A stretch of 64,000 nt of DNA, from assembly GCF_000473105.1 (NCBI RefSeq), contig NZ_KI421498.1:682001-746000 (forward strand). Reading direction: 5' to 3'. The translations under genes were made by a program, and so were the position numbers. This stretch comes from Phaeobacter inhibens DSM 16374. GTDB lineage: Bacteria > Pseudomonadota > Alphaproteobacteria > Rhodobacterales > Rhodobacteraceae. The notes under the pieces were generated by a model. It was not told where the DNA came from and made no database searches. It worked only from the letters and a program-made list of their open reading frames with translations. The first letter of the stretch is position 1, and each line of letters starts with the position of its first letter. Shown in pieces: positions 42,201 to 51,790 of the stretch.

Positions 42201-43481
42201 ATGACCAAACTCACATCTTTCAGCCGCCGCAGTTTCCTGGCCGGAACGGCCGCCGCAACCGGCGCACTGGCGATGCCACCCATTGCAACCGCTGCGTCCA
42301 AGAAGGTGCGGATCGGTTTCATCTCGCCGTTGAGCGGGCCGCGCGCCTCGTTCGGGACGTCTGATCAGTGGATGGTCGATAGCATCCGGAAGCAGCTGGA
42401 GGGCGGGCTGAACTCAGGTGGCAGCACCCATGAGGTCGAGGTTATCGTGAAGGACAATCAGTCCAACATGAACCGCTCAATCTCCGCTGGCAATGAGCTG
42501 ATCCTGCGCGATCAGGTCGATTTGCTGTTGATCAACGACGGCGATGCGGCGGTGGCACTGGGAGAGATCGCCGATATTCATGGCATCCCGACGATGAGCA
42601 CGATGCAGCCCTGGCAGGCCTGGATGTTCCCGCGCGGCTCCAACCCGGAACAGGGCTTTCCCTGGAGCTTCCATTTCTTCTGGGGGGCTGATGACGCCAT
42701 GAGCACATTCGTGCGGCTTTGGGATCAGCTCGACACCAACAAGAGCGTTGGCGATTTCTATCTCGACAATCCGGTCGGACAAGCCTTTGCGGATCCGGCG
42801 ATGGGGCTGCCGGGCTTCATGGAACGGGGCGGCTATTCGCGCATTGAGGGCGGCATGTTCAAGATCGACGCGGATGACTATTCCGCCCAGGTCAGCCGCT
42901 TCCGCGACGCCAGCGCAGATATTGTGACCGGCTTCGGCTTTCCGCCGCATTGGATCACCTTCTGGAACCAGGCGGGGCAGGCGGGCTACACCCCCAAGGC
43001 CTGCACCTTTGCTGCGGCCTTTCTGTTCCCGCAGGCGATCGAGGCGATGGGCGCGCGCGGCGATGGCATGACGACTGAGGTCTGGTGGACCCCGAATGTC
43101 CCCTTCGTCTCTTCCTTCACAGGGCAAAGCGCCCGCGAACTGGCTGACGCCTGGGAAGCAGACAGCAATGCGCAATGGGTGCAGACGCTGGGCTACAGCC
43201 ATGCGCTGTTCGAGGTGGGTCTGAACGCACTGGTGCAGTCCGGCGCGCCCAAGGATCGGGCGGCAGTGCGCGACGTGTTTGCTACCACAAAACTGGACAC
43301 GGTTGTGGGGCCGGTGGATTTTGCCTCCAGCCCGATCCGAAATGTGGCCAAGACCCAGCTGGCGGGCGGTCAGTGGCGCAAGTCATCGGGCAAGCATGCG
43401 TTTGAACTGGTGATTACCGAAAACACCCTCGCGCCTGACCTTCGCGTCGAAAGCGAAACCATCGCACTGCCCAAGGTCTGA
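42201..43481 (+). CDS. ABC transporter substrate-binding protein (type I fold, Liv/amide family)
   Basis: A 426-residue periplasmic binding protein. It starts with a Tat-type signal, SRRSFLAGTAAATGALA, and the mature part begins KKVRIGFISPLSGPRASFG. GNELILRDQVDLLLINDGDAAVA and the Trp-rich PWQAWMFPRGSNP fit the family that includes Leu/Ile/Val, amide and urea binding proteins. It heads a five-gene operon in which each pair is 3 bp apart or overlaps. The ribosome site AGGGAGGA precedes ATG 42201. The palindrome 50 bp upstream is a likely operator. Confidence 0.94.
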   Translation: MTKLTSFSRRSFLAGTAAATGALAMPPIATAASKKVRIGFISPLSGPRASFGTSDQWMVDSIRKQLEGGLNSGGSTHEVEVIVKDNQSNMNRSISAGNELILRDQVDLLLINDGDAAVALGEIADIHGIPTMSTMQPWQAWMFPRGSNPEQGFPWSFHFFWGADDAMSTFVRLWDQLDTNKSVGDFYLDNPVGQAFADPAMGLPGFMERGGYSRIEGGMFKIDADDYSAQVSRFRDASADIVTGFGFPPHWITFWNQAGQAGYTPKACTFAAAFLFPQAIEAMGARGDGMTTEVWWTPNVPFVSSFTGQSARELADAWEADSNAQWVQTLGYSHALFEVGLNALVQSGAPKDRAAVRDVFATTKLDTVVGPVDFASSPIRNVAKTQLAGGQWRKSSGKHAFELVITENTLAPDLRVESETIALPKV

Positions 43482-43484
43482 GCC

Positions 43485-44198
43485 ATGTTGGAAGCACGCA
43501 ATCTCAGCAAGGCGTTTGGCGGCCTGCGGGTGATCGAGGATGTCTCGGTCACCGTCGCACCGGGCAACTGCCTTGGGATCATGGGGGGCAATGGCGCGGG
43601 CAAGAGCACGTTCTTTGACCTCCTGACCGATGTTACACGCGCCGCTGGCGGATCGGTCCATGTGGCAGGGCGTGATGTAACCGGGCTGGACACGGCCGGT
43701 CGGGTCCGTGCCGGGCTGGCACGTGCCTTTCAGGTGCCCCGGGCCTTTGCCTCTCTCAGCGTTCAAGAGACACTCTATCTGGCACAGCACGCCAGCCACG
43801 GCATTGCGCCTCGGGCAGCGCGGGCGCGGGTGGAGGAGATCCTGGAGATCACCGGCCTGGGGCCACACAGCAACAGCCCCGGCACCGCGCTGCGGTTGTT
43901 GGACCGCAAACGGCTCGAACTGGCCAAGGCGCTGGCCTCAGATCCCAAAGTGATCCTACTGGACGAGGTGTCCGGCGGGCTGACCGATCAGGAAACCGCC
44001 GAGATGGTGCTGCTGGTCAAGCGGCTGAAGGAAGCGGGGCTGGCGGTCCTATGGATTGAGCATATCGCCCACGCACTGCAGGAGGCCTCGGATCGGATCA
44101 TGATGCTGGCGCTGGGGCGCAAGCTGATGGAGGACCGCCCGGAGGTGGTCGCCGCCGACCCGCAGGTCCGCGCGCTGTATCTGGGGGCGGCGGCATGA
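43485..44198 (+). CDS. ABC transporter ATPase, LivG-like
   Basis: A 237-residue ATPase subunit of a branched-chain-amino-acid/amide type importer. The Walker A motif is GGNGAGKSTFFD (about 36-44), with Gly in place of the usual Pro, and the region from about 150 holds Walker B VILLDEVSGGL. Where LSGGQ is expected the sequence reads LDRKRLELAKAL after ALR, so the signature is divergent. It overlaps the next ATPase by 4 nt (ATGA). It is membrane-associated on the cytoplasmic side. Confidence 0.92.
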   Translation: MLEARNLSKAFGGLRVIEDVSVTVAPGNCLGIMGGNGAGKSTFFDLLTDVTRAAGGSVHVAGRDVTGLDTAGRVRAGLARAFQVPRAFASLSVQETLYLAQHASHGIAPRAARARVEEILEITGLGPHSNSPGTALRLLDRKRLELAKALASDPKVILLDEVSGGLTDQETAEMVLLVKRLKEAGLAVLWIEHIAHALQEASDRIMMLALGRKLMEDRPEVVAADPQVRALYLGAAA

Positions 44199-44899
44199 GC
44201 TTGCTGCAGATGCAGAACTTGACCGCGCGCTATAGCGATTTCCAGGCCCTGTTTGGAATTGATGCGTATGTAGCGAAAGGCGAGACCGTCGCGCTGATCG
44301 GTGCCAATGGCGCTGGCAAGACCACGCTGCTGCGGGCGATTGCAGGCTTGGGCACACGAGAGGCCGGACAGCTGACCTTTGCCGGGCAGGACATTCTGGC
44401 GCTGGACCCCGGCGCGCTGGCGCAGCGCGGCATTGCCATGGTGCCGGAGGGGCGGCGGCTGTTCCCCAGCCTGACCGTGGCGGAAAACCTGATGATCGGC
44501 GGCGACGTGGGGCGCCGCGGGCACTGGACCCTGCCACAGGTGCTGGAGCTGTTCGACGAAATCTCGCCAATGGCACAGCGCCCTGCGGGGCTGCTGTCAG
44601 GCGGTCAGCAGCAAATGGTGGCCATCGGTCGCGCGCTGATGACCAACCCGGAGCTTTTGCTGGTGGATGAGGCTTCCCTCGGTCTGGCGCCCGTGATCGT
44701 GGACCGTGTCTATGAGGCGCTTACAGACCTAAAGGCGCGCGGCACCACCATTGTGCTGGTCGAACAGGATATCCGCCGGGCGCTGGCAGCCTCTGACCGT
44801 TTTTACTGCATTCTTGGCGGGCAAGTATCGCTTACAGGCGCTTCGGATGGCGCCTGTTTCGAGCAGGTGAGCCAAGCTTATTTCGGAGAGAACCAATGA
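44195..44899 (+). CDS. ABC transporter ATPase, LivF-like
   Basis: A 234-residue second ATPase of the same importer. Walker A is GANGAGKTTLLR (about 36-46), the signature is LSGGQQQMVAIGRALM (about 130-145) and Walker B LLLVDEASLGL. VPEGRRLFPSLTVAENLMIGG is typical LivF. It starts in ATGA overlap with the LivG-like gene and ends in ATGA overlap with the first permease, so the subunits are translationally coupled. Confidence 0.94.
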   Translation: MSLLQMQNLTARYSDFQALFGIDAYVAKGETVALIGANGAGKTTLLRAIAGLGTREAGQLTFAGQDILALDPGALAQRGIAMVPEGRRLFPSLTVAENLMIGGDVGRRGHWTLPQVLELFDEISPMAQRPAGLLSGGQQQMVAIGRALMTNPELLLVDEASLGLAPVIVDRVYEALTDLKARGTTIVLVEQDIRRALAASDRFYCILGGQVSLTGASDGACFEQVSQAYFGENQ

Positions 44900-45765
44900 G
44901 TGCAGCCATAGAAATCCTGATGAACGGGCTGTTCTTGGGCGGGCTTTATGCGCTGTTCGGACTGGGATTGTCGCTGATCTTCGGTGTCATGCGGATTGCC
45001 AATATCGCCCATGGGGAACTGGCCATCGCCGGCGCGCTGGCGCTGTTCACGCTCAGCTCGGGCTGGCCGTTCAGCCCGCTGCTGCTGATGCCGCTGGTCT
45101 GCGCGGGCGCTTTCGTCTTTGGTTGGCTGCTGCAGACCCAGCTGCTGAACCGGGTGCTGAGCCCCGATCCGATGCCCGCGCTGCTGGTAACCTTCGGCCT
45201 GTCGGTGGTGATGCAGAATGCGATGGTCGGCCTATACGGCGCCAACAGCCGCAGCATCGACCTAGGCGCGGTCAAAACCGCAAATCTCACCATTGCCGGC
45301 CAGACAATCGGCTGGCTGCCGCTGGGCATCTTCCTGCTGTCGCTGTCGCTGTTCGGCGGGTTGCATCTGGTCCTGCGCAAGACCCGGCTGGGGCGTGCCG
45401 TGCGCGCAACCTCCGATGATGCGGAAACCGTGGCGCTGTTTGCCATCCGCCGCCGCCGCATCTTTGCCATCGCCATGGCGGTCTCTGCCGCCTGCGCGGC
45501 ACTGGCGGGAATGCTGCTGGCCTCACGCAGTTCGATCACGCCGTTTTCCGGGGCGGAGCGGTTGCTCATCGCCTTTGAGGTGATCGTGATCGGCGGCCTT
45601 GGCTCCATCTGGGCCAGCTATCTTGGCGGCATCGCCCTTGCGCTGGTGCATGTGGTGGGATTCTACTTTGATCCGGCGTCAGGACTGCTCTTCGGGCACC
45701 TGCTGCTGCTGGTCTTCCTTCTCATCCGCCCGCAGGGGCTTGCCGGAAAGGTGGTGACACGATGA
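44896..45765 (+). CDS. ABC transporter permease, LivH-like
   Basis: A 289-residue membrane permease. Typical N-terminus EILMNGLFLGGLYALFGLGLSLIFGVMRIANIAHGE, with hydrophobic helices to about residue 285 and the coupling loop AVRATSDDAETVALFAIRRRRIF near 170-195. It pairs with the following LivM-like permease to form the channel of the importer. It overlaps both neighbours by 4 nt. Confidence 0.94.
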   Translation: MSAAIEILMNGLFLGGLYALFGLGLSLIFGVMRIANIAHGELAIAGALALFTLSSGWPFSPLLLMPLVCAGAFVFGWLLQTQLLNRVLSPDPMPALLVTFGLSVVMQNAMVGLYGANSRSIDLGAVKTANLTIAGQTIGWLPLGIFLLSLSLFGGLHLVLRKTRLGRAVRATSDDAETVALFAIRRRRIFAIAMAVSAACAALAGMLLASRSSITPFSGAERLLIAFEVIVIGGLGSIWASYLGGIALALVHVVGFYFDPASGLLFGHLLLLVFLLIRPQGLAGKVVTR

Positions 45766-46697
45766 TCCGCGCAATTCTCGCACTTGTACTTACGGCGCTT
45801 GCCGCCGCGCCTCTTGCGCTCAATGCAGGCGGGCTGGCGCTGCTGACCGAAATGCTGGTTCTGCTGGCCATCGCCCAAAGTTGGAACCTTCTGGCGGGCT
45901 ATGGTGGCCTCCTGTCACTTGGCCACCACGCCTTTGTCGCCACCGGTGCCTATCTGCTGTTTGCCGTCACACGGGACCTGCCAGTCTCTCCCTACATAAT
46001 GGTCCCGTTGTCCGGGGCCGGGGCGGCGCTGCTGGCGCTTGCCCTAACCCCGGTTCTGTTCCGCTTGCGCGAGGTCTATTTTGCCATTGGCATGTGGGTG
46101 GCGGCAGAGATCATCAAGATCGTTGTCAGCCGGCTGGACTACTTCGGAGGCTCGTCCGGCCTGCCGCTTTATGCGGCGCGGCGGATCGACACCAGTTGGC
46201 TGCCCGCAACCGCCCATTGGTTTGCGCTGGCACTGGCCGCGGGGCTGTGCCTGGGCCTGTGGCTGCTGCAGCAAAGCCCTTATGGCCTGCATGTCCATGC
46301 GATGCGCGACGATGAAACCGCCGCCCGCTCGCTGGGGGTCAAGACCCGGCGGATCAAAGGGACCATCTTTGTGCTCTCTGCGGCAGGCTGCGGGATGGCC
46401 GGGGCAATCAGCTTTCTTGGCACGCTCTATGTCTCGCCGGTTGCCGCCTTCGACATCAACTGGACAGTGAATGCGATCTTCATCTGCGTGATCGGGGGGC
46501 TTGGGACCATCCGCGGCCCGGTGCTGGGCGTGCTGCTGTTCGTACTCCTGCGGGAGGGGCTCGCTGCCTATCCCGGCTGGAGCCAGATTGCCCTCGGCGT
46601 CATCGCGGTTGCGCTGATGCTGATAGCGCCGCGGGGGCTGAGCGGCCTGCTGGATCGCCTGCTTCCCAGAGCCAGAACGGCTGTCAGAGACCCATAG
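45762..46697 (+). CDS. ABC transporter permease, LivM-like
   Basis: A 311-residue second permease with about nine hydrophobic segments. WNLLAGYGGLLSLGHHAFVATGAYLLF and the coupling segment AMRDDETAARSLGVKTRRIKGTIFVLSA are LivM hallmarks. It closes the five-gene importer operon. Between it and the deacetylase gene lie 139 bp with an 18-codon frame (46720-46776, MTRTLTRAALLAGSRLHA) of doubtful reality. Confidence 0.94.
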   Translation: MIRAILALVLTALAAAPLALNAGGLALLTEMLVLLAIAQSWNLLAGYGGLLSLGHHAFVATGAYLLFAVTRDLPVSPYIMVPLSGAGAALLALALTPVLFRLREVYFAIGMWVAAEIIKIVVSRLDYFGGSSGLPLYAARRIDTSWLPATAHWFALALAAGLCLGLWLLQQSPYGLHVHAMRDDETAARSLGVKTRRIKGTIFVLSAAGCGMAGAISFLGTLYVSPVAAFDINWTVNAIFICVIGGLGTIRGPVLGVLLFVLLREGLAAYPGWSQIALGVIAVALMLIAPRGLSGLLDRLLPRARTAVRDP

Positions 46698-46836
46698 TCC
46701 ACAACCTCGGGGATGAGACGATGACTAGGACTTTGACGCGCGCCGCTTTGCTGGCCGGATCGCGTCTGCATGCCTAGGCCCGCGCCAAATATGCGCCGCC
46801 GCGCTTCTGCAACCTGAAAATTGAGGAGGGAAGATA

Positions 46837-47949
46837 ATGCCGGATACAGGATTCTACTTTGACGAACACTGCCTGTGGCACACGACAGGTGAACATGCGC
46901 TGATCATGCCGGTCGGGGGCTGGGTGCAGCCGCCCGCGGGCGCCGGTCATGCAGAATCGCCGGAATCTAAACGGCGACTGAAGTCGCTGATGGATGTATC
47001 CGGGCTCACCGCACAACTGGGCGTGCAGTCGGCCCGGCCAGTAAGCGAATGCGAAATGGTGCGGGTCCACAGCAGTGACTACATTGAGCGTTTCAAGGCA
47101 CTCAGCGATGCGGGTGGCGGGAATGCTGGTCTGTTCTCACCTTTTGGAGCTGGCAGCTACGAAATAGCGGCGTTGTCGGCCGGGCTGGCGCGGCAGGCGG
47201 TTTTCGATGTGCTGGACGGGACCTATCAGAACGCTTACGCCCTGTCGCGCCCGCCGGGGCATCACGCTGGGCGGGATGGTTCCATGGGGTTCTGCCTCTT
47301 GGCAAATATCCCGATCGCGATCGAGGCTGCCAATGCTGAAAAGGGGCTAGGCCGGGTCGCGGTGCTTGACTGGGATGTGCATCATGGCAACGGCACCCAG
47401 GACATCTTTTATGAGCGCGATGATGTTCTGACGATTTCGATTCACCAGCAAAGCTGCTTCCCGCCCGGCTCCGGCTTGGGGGAGGAGCGCGGCGCGGGAG
47501 CAGGAACCGACTGCAACTTGAACGTCGAGCTGCTGCCGGGCGCGGGCCACCAGTCTTACGCCGATGCGATGGAGCTGCTGGTGTTGCCCGCGCTTCATGA
47601 ATTCAAACCGGATCTGATCATCATCGCCTGCGGGCTGGATGCCAATAACTTCGATCCGCTCAGCCGAATGACGGCCCACAGCGGTACATTCGCCTATCTC
47701 ACTTGCGCAGTGATGAAGGCTGCGCGCGATCTATGTGGTGGCAGACTGGTGGCGGTACATGAAGGCGGCTACGCGGAGGCGGTGGTTCCCTTCTGCGCCC
47801 ACGAGGTGATCGCAACGATGGCAGGCATCAAGAGCGATGTCGAAGATCCGTTCCGCGGCGTTGCCGAAGCCAACCAGCCGCCGGCGGATTTCGTGCAGTT
47901 TCAACGGGAGCGGTTGGAGACATTTGCCGCCGAGCTGATTGCAGATTAG
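46837..47949 (+). CDS. Class II histone-deacetylase-like amidohydrolase
   Basis: A 370-residue zinc hydrolase of the HDAC/acetylpolyamine amidohydrolase superfamily. Catalytic His pair in RPPGHHAGRDGSMGF (H142, H143), zinc ligands Asp180 and His182 in LDWDVHHGNGTQD and Asp268 in GLDANNFDP, and the transition-state Tyr312 in HEGGYAE are all present, so it should be active. In bacteria such enzymes remove acetyl or longer acyl groups from polyamines or other amides, not histones. The ribosome site GAGGAGGG lies just before ATG 46837. Its place after the importer suggests deacylation of the imported compound in the cytoplasm. Confidence 0.93.
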   Translation: MPDTGFYFDEHCLWHTTGEHALIMPVGGWVQPPAGAGHAESPESKRRLKSLMDVSGLTAQLGVQSARPVSECEMVRVHSSDYIERFKALSDAGGGNAGLFSPFGAGSYEIAALSAGLARQAVFDVLDGTYQNAYALSRPPGHHAGRDGSMGFCLLANIPIAIEAANAEKGLGRVAVLDWDVHHGNGTQDIFYERDDVLTISIHQQSCFPPGSGLGEERGAGAGTDCNLNVELLPGAGHQSYADAMELLVLPALHEFKPDLIIIACGLDANNFDPLSRMTAHSGTFAYLTCAVMKAARDLCGGRLVAVHEGGYAEAVVPFCAHEVIATMAGIKSDVEDPFRGVAEANQPPADFVQFQRERLETFAAELIAD

Positions 47950-48455
47950 GCAGCGTTTCCAACAGCTGTGAGTAGCAACGGGTGGTCGATTACCTGTCTG
48001 CCGCCCTGAAAGGCGTATTGGTGGTCACATTGCCAGCAATCCACCGCTGTGGCCAATGCGCCTTCACAGGACGAACGTGAGCTGTTCGACCAATTTGCTT
48101 TCGTCTTCTCTGCAAAGTCGGCTGCGTCAGGGAAATACCGTTGCTGCGAGTGGAAAATAGGTGTCGCGTGCCTTTGCACTTGCATTCGTTACAATAGTCT
48201 ATGTCCGACTTCGCCTCGCTGGTCGATCCAGGCTGCGGAGAAAGATCGGTTTCGAACCTTCCATGTCGGCTTAGATCAAAGACCGGTTCGGCAATTTGGT
48301 CCGCTACGCAACAACGTGCTCGCGGCAAACGAACATATTTTTGCGCCAGCAATAGCCAAAAGAGCAAACAGCGGCTTTGCCTACACAGTCGCCACCCGAC
48401 AACAAAGAAGGGCACCCGATTGGGTGCCCTTCGTATTTTCGCGTTATGACAGCTA
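47950..48455. other. Intergenic region between the deacetylase and tkt genes
   Basis: A 506-bp stretch. The last part holds the tkt terminator (48401-48432). The rest has open frames up to about 140 codons on the minus strand and shorter ones on the plus strand, none with a recognisable domain or good ribosome site, and a base composition lower in GC than its neighbours. It may be a decayed remnant; nothing supports a gene. Confidence 0.5.
48401..48432 (-). terminator. Terminator of tkt
   Basis: A perfect 11-bp stem GAAGGGCACCC/GGGTGCCCTTC with a GATT loop (48407-48432), followed on the minus strand by TTTGTTG. Confidence 0.8.
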
Positions 48456-50477
48456 TTACCCCAGCAGTTCTTTCACCTTCGCGACGGTGTGGTCTGCGGT
48501 GATGCCGAACTTCTCGAACAGCTCGCCTGCGGGGGCGGAGGCGCCGAAGCTGTCCATACCCACGAATGCGGCTTTCTTTTCCTGGCCGCGTTCGCCCATC
48601 AGCAGGCGATCCCAGCCGCCGGCGCGCATGGCGGCTTCGATACCCACGCGGACGGGGCCTGCGGGCAGGACCTTGCGGCGGTAGGCTTCGTCCTGCTCTG
48701 CGAACAGTTCCATGCAGGGCATGGAGACGACGCGGGTGCCGATGCCGTCGGCTTCCAGCTTCGCCTTCGCCTCCATCGCGACGGAGACCTCAGAACCGGT
48801 GGCGATCAGAATGACCTGACGCTTGCCCTCGGCCTCGGCCAGAACATAGCCGCCCTTGGCTGTGAGGTTGCTGAGCTTATGCTCGGTCCGCACGGTGGGC
48901 AGATTCTGACGGGTCAGGGTCATCACCGAGGGGGTGTCCTTGGAGGTCAGGGCGATTTCCCAGGCCTCTGCGGTTTCCACGGTGTCGGCGGGACGGAACA
49001 CATAGGTGTTCGGGGTCGCGCGACAGATCGCCAGATGCTCCACCGGCTGGTGGGTCGGGCCATCTTCGCCAACGCCGATAGAGTCATGGGTCATGACAAA
49101 GACGGTCGGGATCTTCATCAGGGCCGCCAGACGCATCGCGGGGCGCGCGTAGTCGGTGAAGCAGAAGAAAGTGCCGCCATAGGGGCGCATGCCGCCGTGC
49201 AGCGCCATGCCGTTCATCGCCGAGGCCATGCCGTGCTCACGGATGCCCCAGTAGACGTAGCGGCCCTTGCGGTTGTCCGTGTCAAAGATGCCCAGATCGC
49301 CGGTCTTGGTGTTGTTGGAACCTGTGAGATCCGCAGAGCCGCCCACGGTTTCCGGCATGATCGGGTTGATCACTTCCAGCGCCATCTCGGAAGATTTCCG
49401 GGTGGCCACTTTGGGCTGGGTTTCGGAGACCTGCTTTTTCAGCGCCTTGATGGTGGCCGACAGTTTCTTAGGCGCGTCCAGCGCATAGGCGCGGTTGAAG
49501 CGGTCCTGTTTCTGCTGCGAGGCTTCGGCAAAGCGGGATTCCCAGGCTTCGCGCTCGGCGGCGCCGCGCTGGCCGATAGCTTCCCACTGGGATTTCACAT
49601 CTGCGGGCACCTCAAACGGGCCGGTGGTCCAGCCGTAGGCGGCCTTGGCGTCCCGCATCTGATCCGCATCTGTCAATGCGCCGTGACCCTTGGAGGTGTC
49701 CTGTGCGGCGTGACCCAGCGCGATGTGGGTCTTGCAGGCGATCATCGAAGGTTTCTTCGATTTCTTCGCAGCTTCAATTGCTTCGTCGATGGCCTTGGGG
49801 TCGTGGCCGTCGATTTCCAGCACCTGCCAGCCGGAGGCCTTGAAGCGCTGCACCTGGTTGGTGCGATCCGACAGATCAACGGTGCCGTCGATGGTGATGT
49901 TGTTGTTGTCCCAGAACACGATCAGTTTGCCGAGGCTGTGACGACCGGCAAGGCCGATGGCCTCCTGGCTGATGCCCTCCATCAGGCAGCCGTCGCCTGC
50001 GATCACATAGGTGTGGTGATCGACCAGCTTGCGGCCGTAATGCGCGCGCTGCATCTCCTCTGCCATGGCAAAACCCACGGCATTGGCAATGCCCTGACCC
50101 AGCGGACCCGTGGTGGTTTCCACGGCATCGATGAGGAAGTTTTCCGGGTGACCGGCGGTCAGCGCGCCCATCTGGCGGAAGTTCTTCACCTGATCCAGCG
50201 TCACCTGCGCGTCGCCCATGAGATAGAGCAGCGAATAGATCAGCATGGAGCCGTGACCGGCAGACAGGATGAACCGGTCGCGGTCGGGCCACTGGGGATT
50301 GGCCACATCGAACTTCATGTGTTTTTCAAACAGGACGGTGGCGACATCGGCCATGCCAATCGGCATGCCGGAATGGCCGGAATTTGCCGCAGCAACGGCA
50401 TCAAGGGTCAGGGCACGGATGGCCGCGGCCTTGGTCCAATGTTCGGGGTTTGCGTTGCGCAGGGCTGTCAGATCCAC
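48456..50477 (-). CDS. tkt: Transketolase
   Basis: A 673-residue thiamine-diphosphate enzyme that moves two-carbon units between sugar phosphates in the pentose phosphate pathway. The start is GTG 50477 with AGAGGAAA upstream. TPP-binding [18 protein letters not shown] (about 155-170) with the NNN-type DNNNITIDG, the transketolase motif [23 protein letters not shown] (in parts, about 465-485) and the N-terminal [21 protein letters not shown] are present. It is full length. It is divergent from the coiled-coil/zapA operon. Confidence 0.97.
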   Translation of the reverse strand: MDLTALRNANPEHWTKAAAIRALTLDAVAAANSGHSGMPIGMADVATVLFEKHMKFDVANPQWPDRDRFILSAGHGSMLIYSLLYLMGDAQVTLDQVKNFRQMGALTAGHPENFLIDAVETTTGPLGQGIANAVGFAMAEEMQRAHYGRKLVDHHTYVIAGDGCLMEGISQEAIGLAGRHSLGKLIVFWDNNNITIDGTVDLSDRTNQVQRFKASGWQVLEIDGHDPKAIDEAIEAAKKSKKPSMIACKTHIALGHAAQDTSKGHGALTDADQMRDAKAAYGWTTGPFEVPADVKSQWEAIGQRGAAEREAWESRFAEASQQKQDRFNRAYALDAPKKLSATIKALKKQVSETQPKVATRKSSEMALEVINPIMPETVGGSADLTGSNNTKTGDLGIFDTDNRKGRYVYWGIREHGMASAMNGMALHGGMRPYGGTFFCFTDYARPAMRLAALMKIPTVFVMTHDSIGVGEDGPTHQPVEHLAICRATPNTYVFRPADTVETAEAWEIALTSKDTPSVMTLTRQNLPTVRTEHKLSNLTAKGGYVLAEAEGKRQVILIATGSEVSVAMEAKAKLEADGIGTRVVSMPCMELFAEQDEAYRRKVLPAGPVRVGIEAAMRAGGWDRLLMGERGQEKKAAFVGMDSFGASAPAGELFEKFGITADHTVAKVKELLG

Positions 50478-50761
50478 TGGATTTTTCCTCTGGGTTTTCG
50501 GCAGACTGAGCGCTCAATAGCAGTGATATGGCAAAGATCAAGCGTTTGCGCGGCTTCCTGCGCGAAGTTGACGCTGCAAGTGGTTGAAAGCAAACAGGGG
50601 GTAATTTATCCCTGCATGAACTAAGCTGGATGTGTAGCGTCAGATCCGCCTTGATTCGCGCCCTGGATGCAAAAACAGGCCGCCGAGCGGGGGATCAGCG
50701 CGCTGCATATGGACCGGCGGACAAGACCGGCAGACACTCACGGGGTCGTAAAGGGGCAGGC

Positions 50762-51790
50762 ATGGAGCAGATCGAAGAATTGCAGGGTCGGATCCTGGCG
50801 GCAATGGATCGGATTGGTAGCGGTGCGGCGGCGTTGCAGGCCAATGCGCGCGCCTCGGCGGAGGCCCATGCGGAGGCCCAGGCAGAGGCCCAGTCCAAGA
50901 CGGATGCGGCGCAGAGTGACCTCAGCCGCGCGCTGGAAGAGGAAAAACTCGCCAATGCCCAGCTGGAAGAGCGGCTGAAAGTGCTGCGGGCCAAGCTTGA
51001 AGAGGCCGAGGCCAACGCAGCACCGGCGCCCGGCGCTGACATCGGTGAGCTGGCCGCGCTGCAATCCGAAGTGGAGCTGCTGCGCAATGAGCTGAGCAAT
51101 ACAAGCGAGAAAGATGCGCTGAAGGCGGAAGTGGCGCGCCTGAAACAGGAAATGGAAGTGCAGGGCAATGAGGCGGCGACTGCCCGCGAAGCTCTGCAAG
51201 ATGAGCTCGACGAGGCACAGGCCTCGCTGGCGCGGCTTCAGGAGGAACTGGCCGAGCAGCCAGATGATCTGGGGGCGGCGGTGGATACCGCTGCGCTGGA
51301 GGCTGAGATGGAGGCGTTGCGGCGCCAGCTGGAGGCCGCGCAATCCGAAGCCGCGCGCGCCGCAGCCGCTCTGGCGGAGCGTCCCGCAGGCCCGAGCGCT
51401 GAAGACATCGCGCAGCAGAATGAAACGCTGATGCGTCTGGATGCTGCGCTACAGGAGCTGCGGCAGAGCAACGATCAGCTGCGCGCGTCCAATGCGGCCC
51501 TGCGGGAGGCAAATGCTGCGGGTGTTGGGGATGCGACGCTGATCAACGCGGCGCTGCAGACCGATATCGATGCACTGACGGCGGCGCGGGCCAGCGATCA
51601 GGCTGAGGTCAACGCTGTATTGGCCAAGCTGGAGCCGCTGTTGGGGGCGGAGCAGACCGTCGCTGCAGCGGTTGAGCCGCCGGTTGCGGATACCGCAGTC
51701 ATGTCCGCTGCGCCAACGCCAGCAGCGCCGATGCCAGCTGCGCCGCCACCGCTCACCGCCCAGCCTATGCCCGAAGGGGAGGATATCTGA
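50762..51790 (+). CDS. Coiled-coil protein preceding zapA
   Basis: A 342-residue, acidic, Ala/Glu-rich protein that is almost all coiled coil from about 25 to 300, with a Pro/Ala-rich tail. ATG 50762 follows AAAGGGGCAGG; the upstream extension is Arg-rich and rejected. No catalytic domain is seen. Its stop overlaps the start of zapA by 1 nt (TGATG), which places it in the divisome context, and similar coiled-coil genes sit before zapA in other alphaproteobacteria. It is a candidate ZapA/FtsZ-associated factor, but that is inference. Confidence 0.8.
   Translation: MEQIEELQGRILAAMDRIGSGAAALQANARASAEAHAEAQAEAQSKTDAAQSDLSRALEEEKLANAQLEERLKVLRAKLEEAEANAAPAPGADIGELAALQSEVELLRNELSNTSEKDALKAEVARLKQEMEVQGNEAATAREALQDELDEAQASLARLQEELAEQPDDLGAAVDTAALEAEMEALRRQLEAAQSEAARAAAALAERPAGPSAEDIAQQNETLMRLDAALQELRQSNDQLRASNAALREANAAGVGDATLINAALQTDIDALTAARASDQAEVNAVLAKLEPLLGAEQTVAAAVEPPVADTAVMSAAPTPAAPMPAAPPPLTAQPMPEGEDI

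Noticed and set aside
46720-46776. 18-codon frame before the deacetylase gene
   Set aside because: It has a weak GGGGATGAG site and no similarity I can name. It might be a leader peptide or remnant, but the support is too thin to list as a gene.
48489-50624. Antisense open frame of 711 codons over tkt
   Set aside because: It is His/Gly/Ala-rich, the usual shadow of a GC-rich gene, with no domain; the sense strand encodes a complete transketolase.
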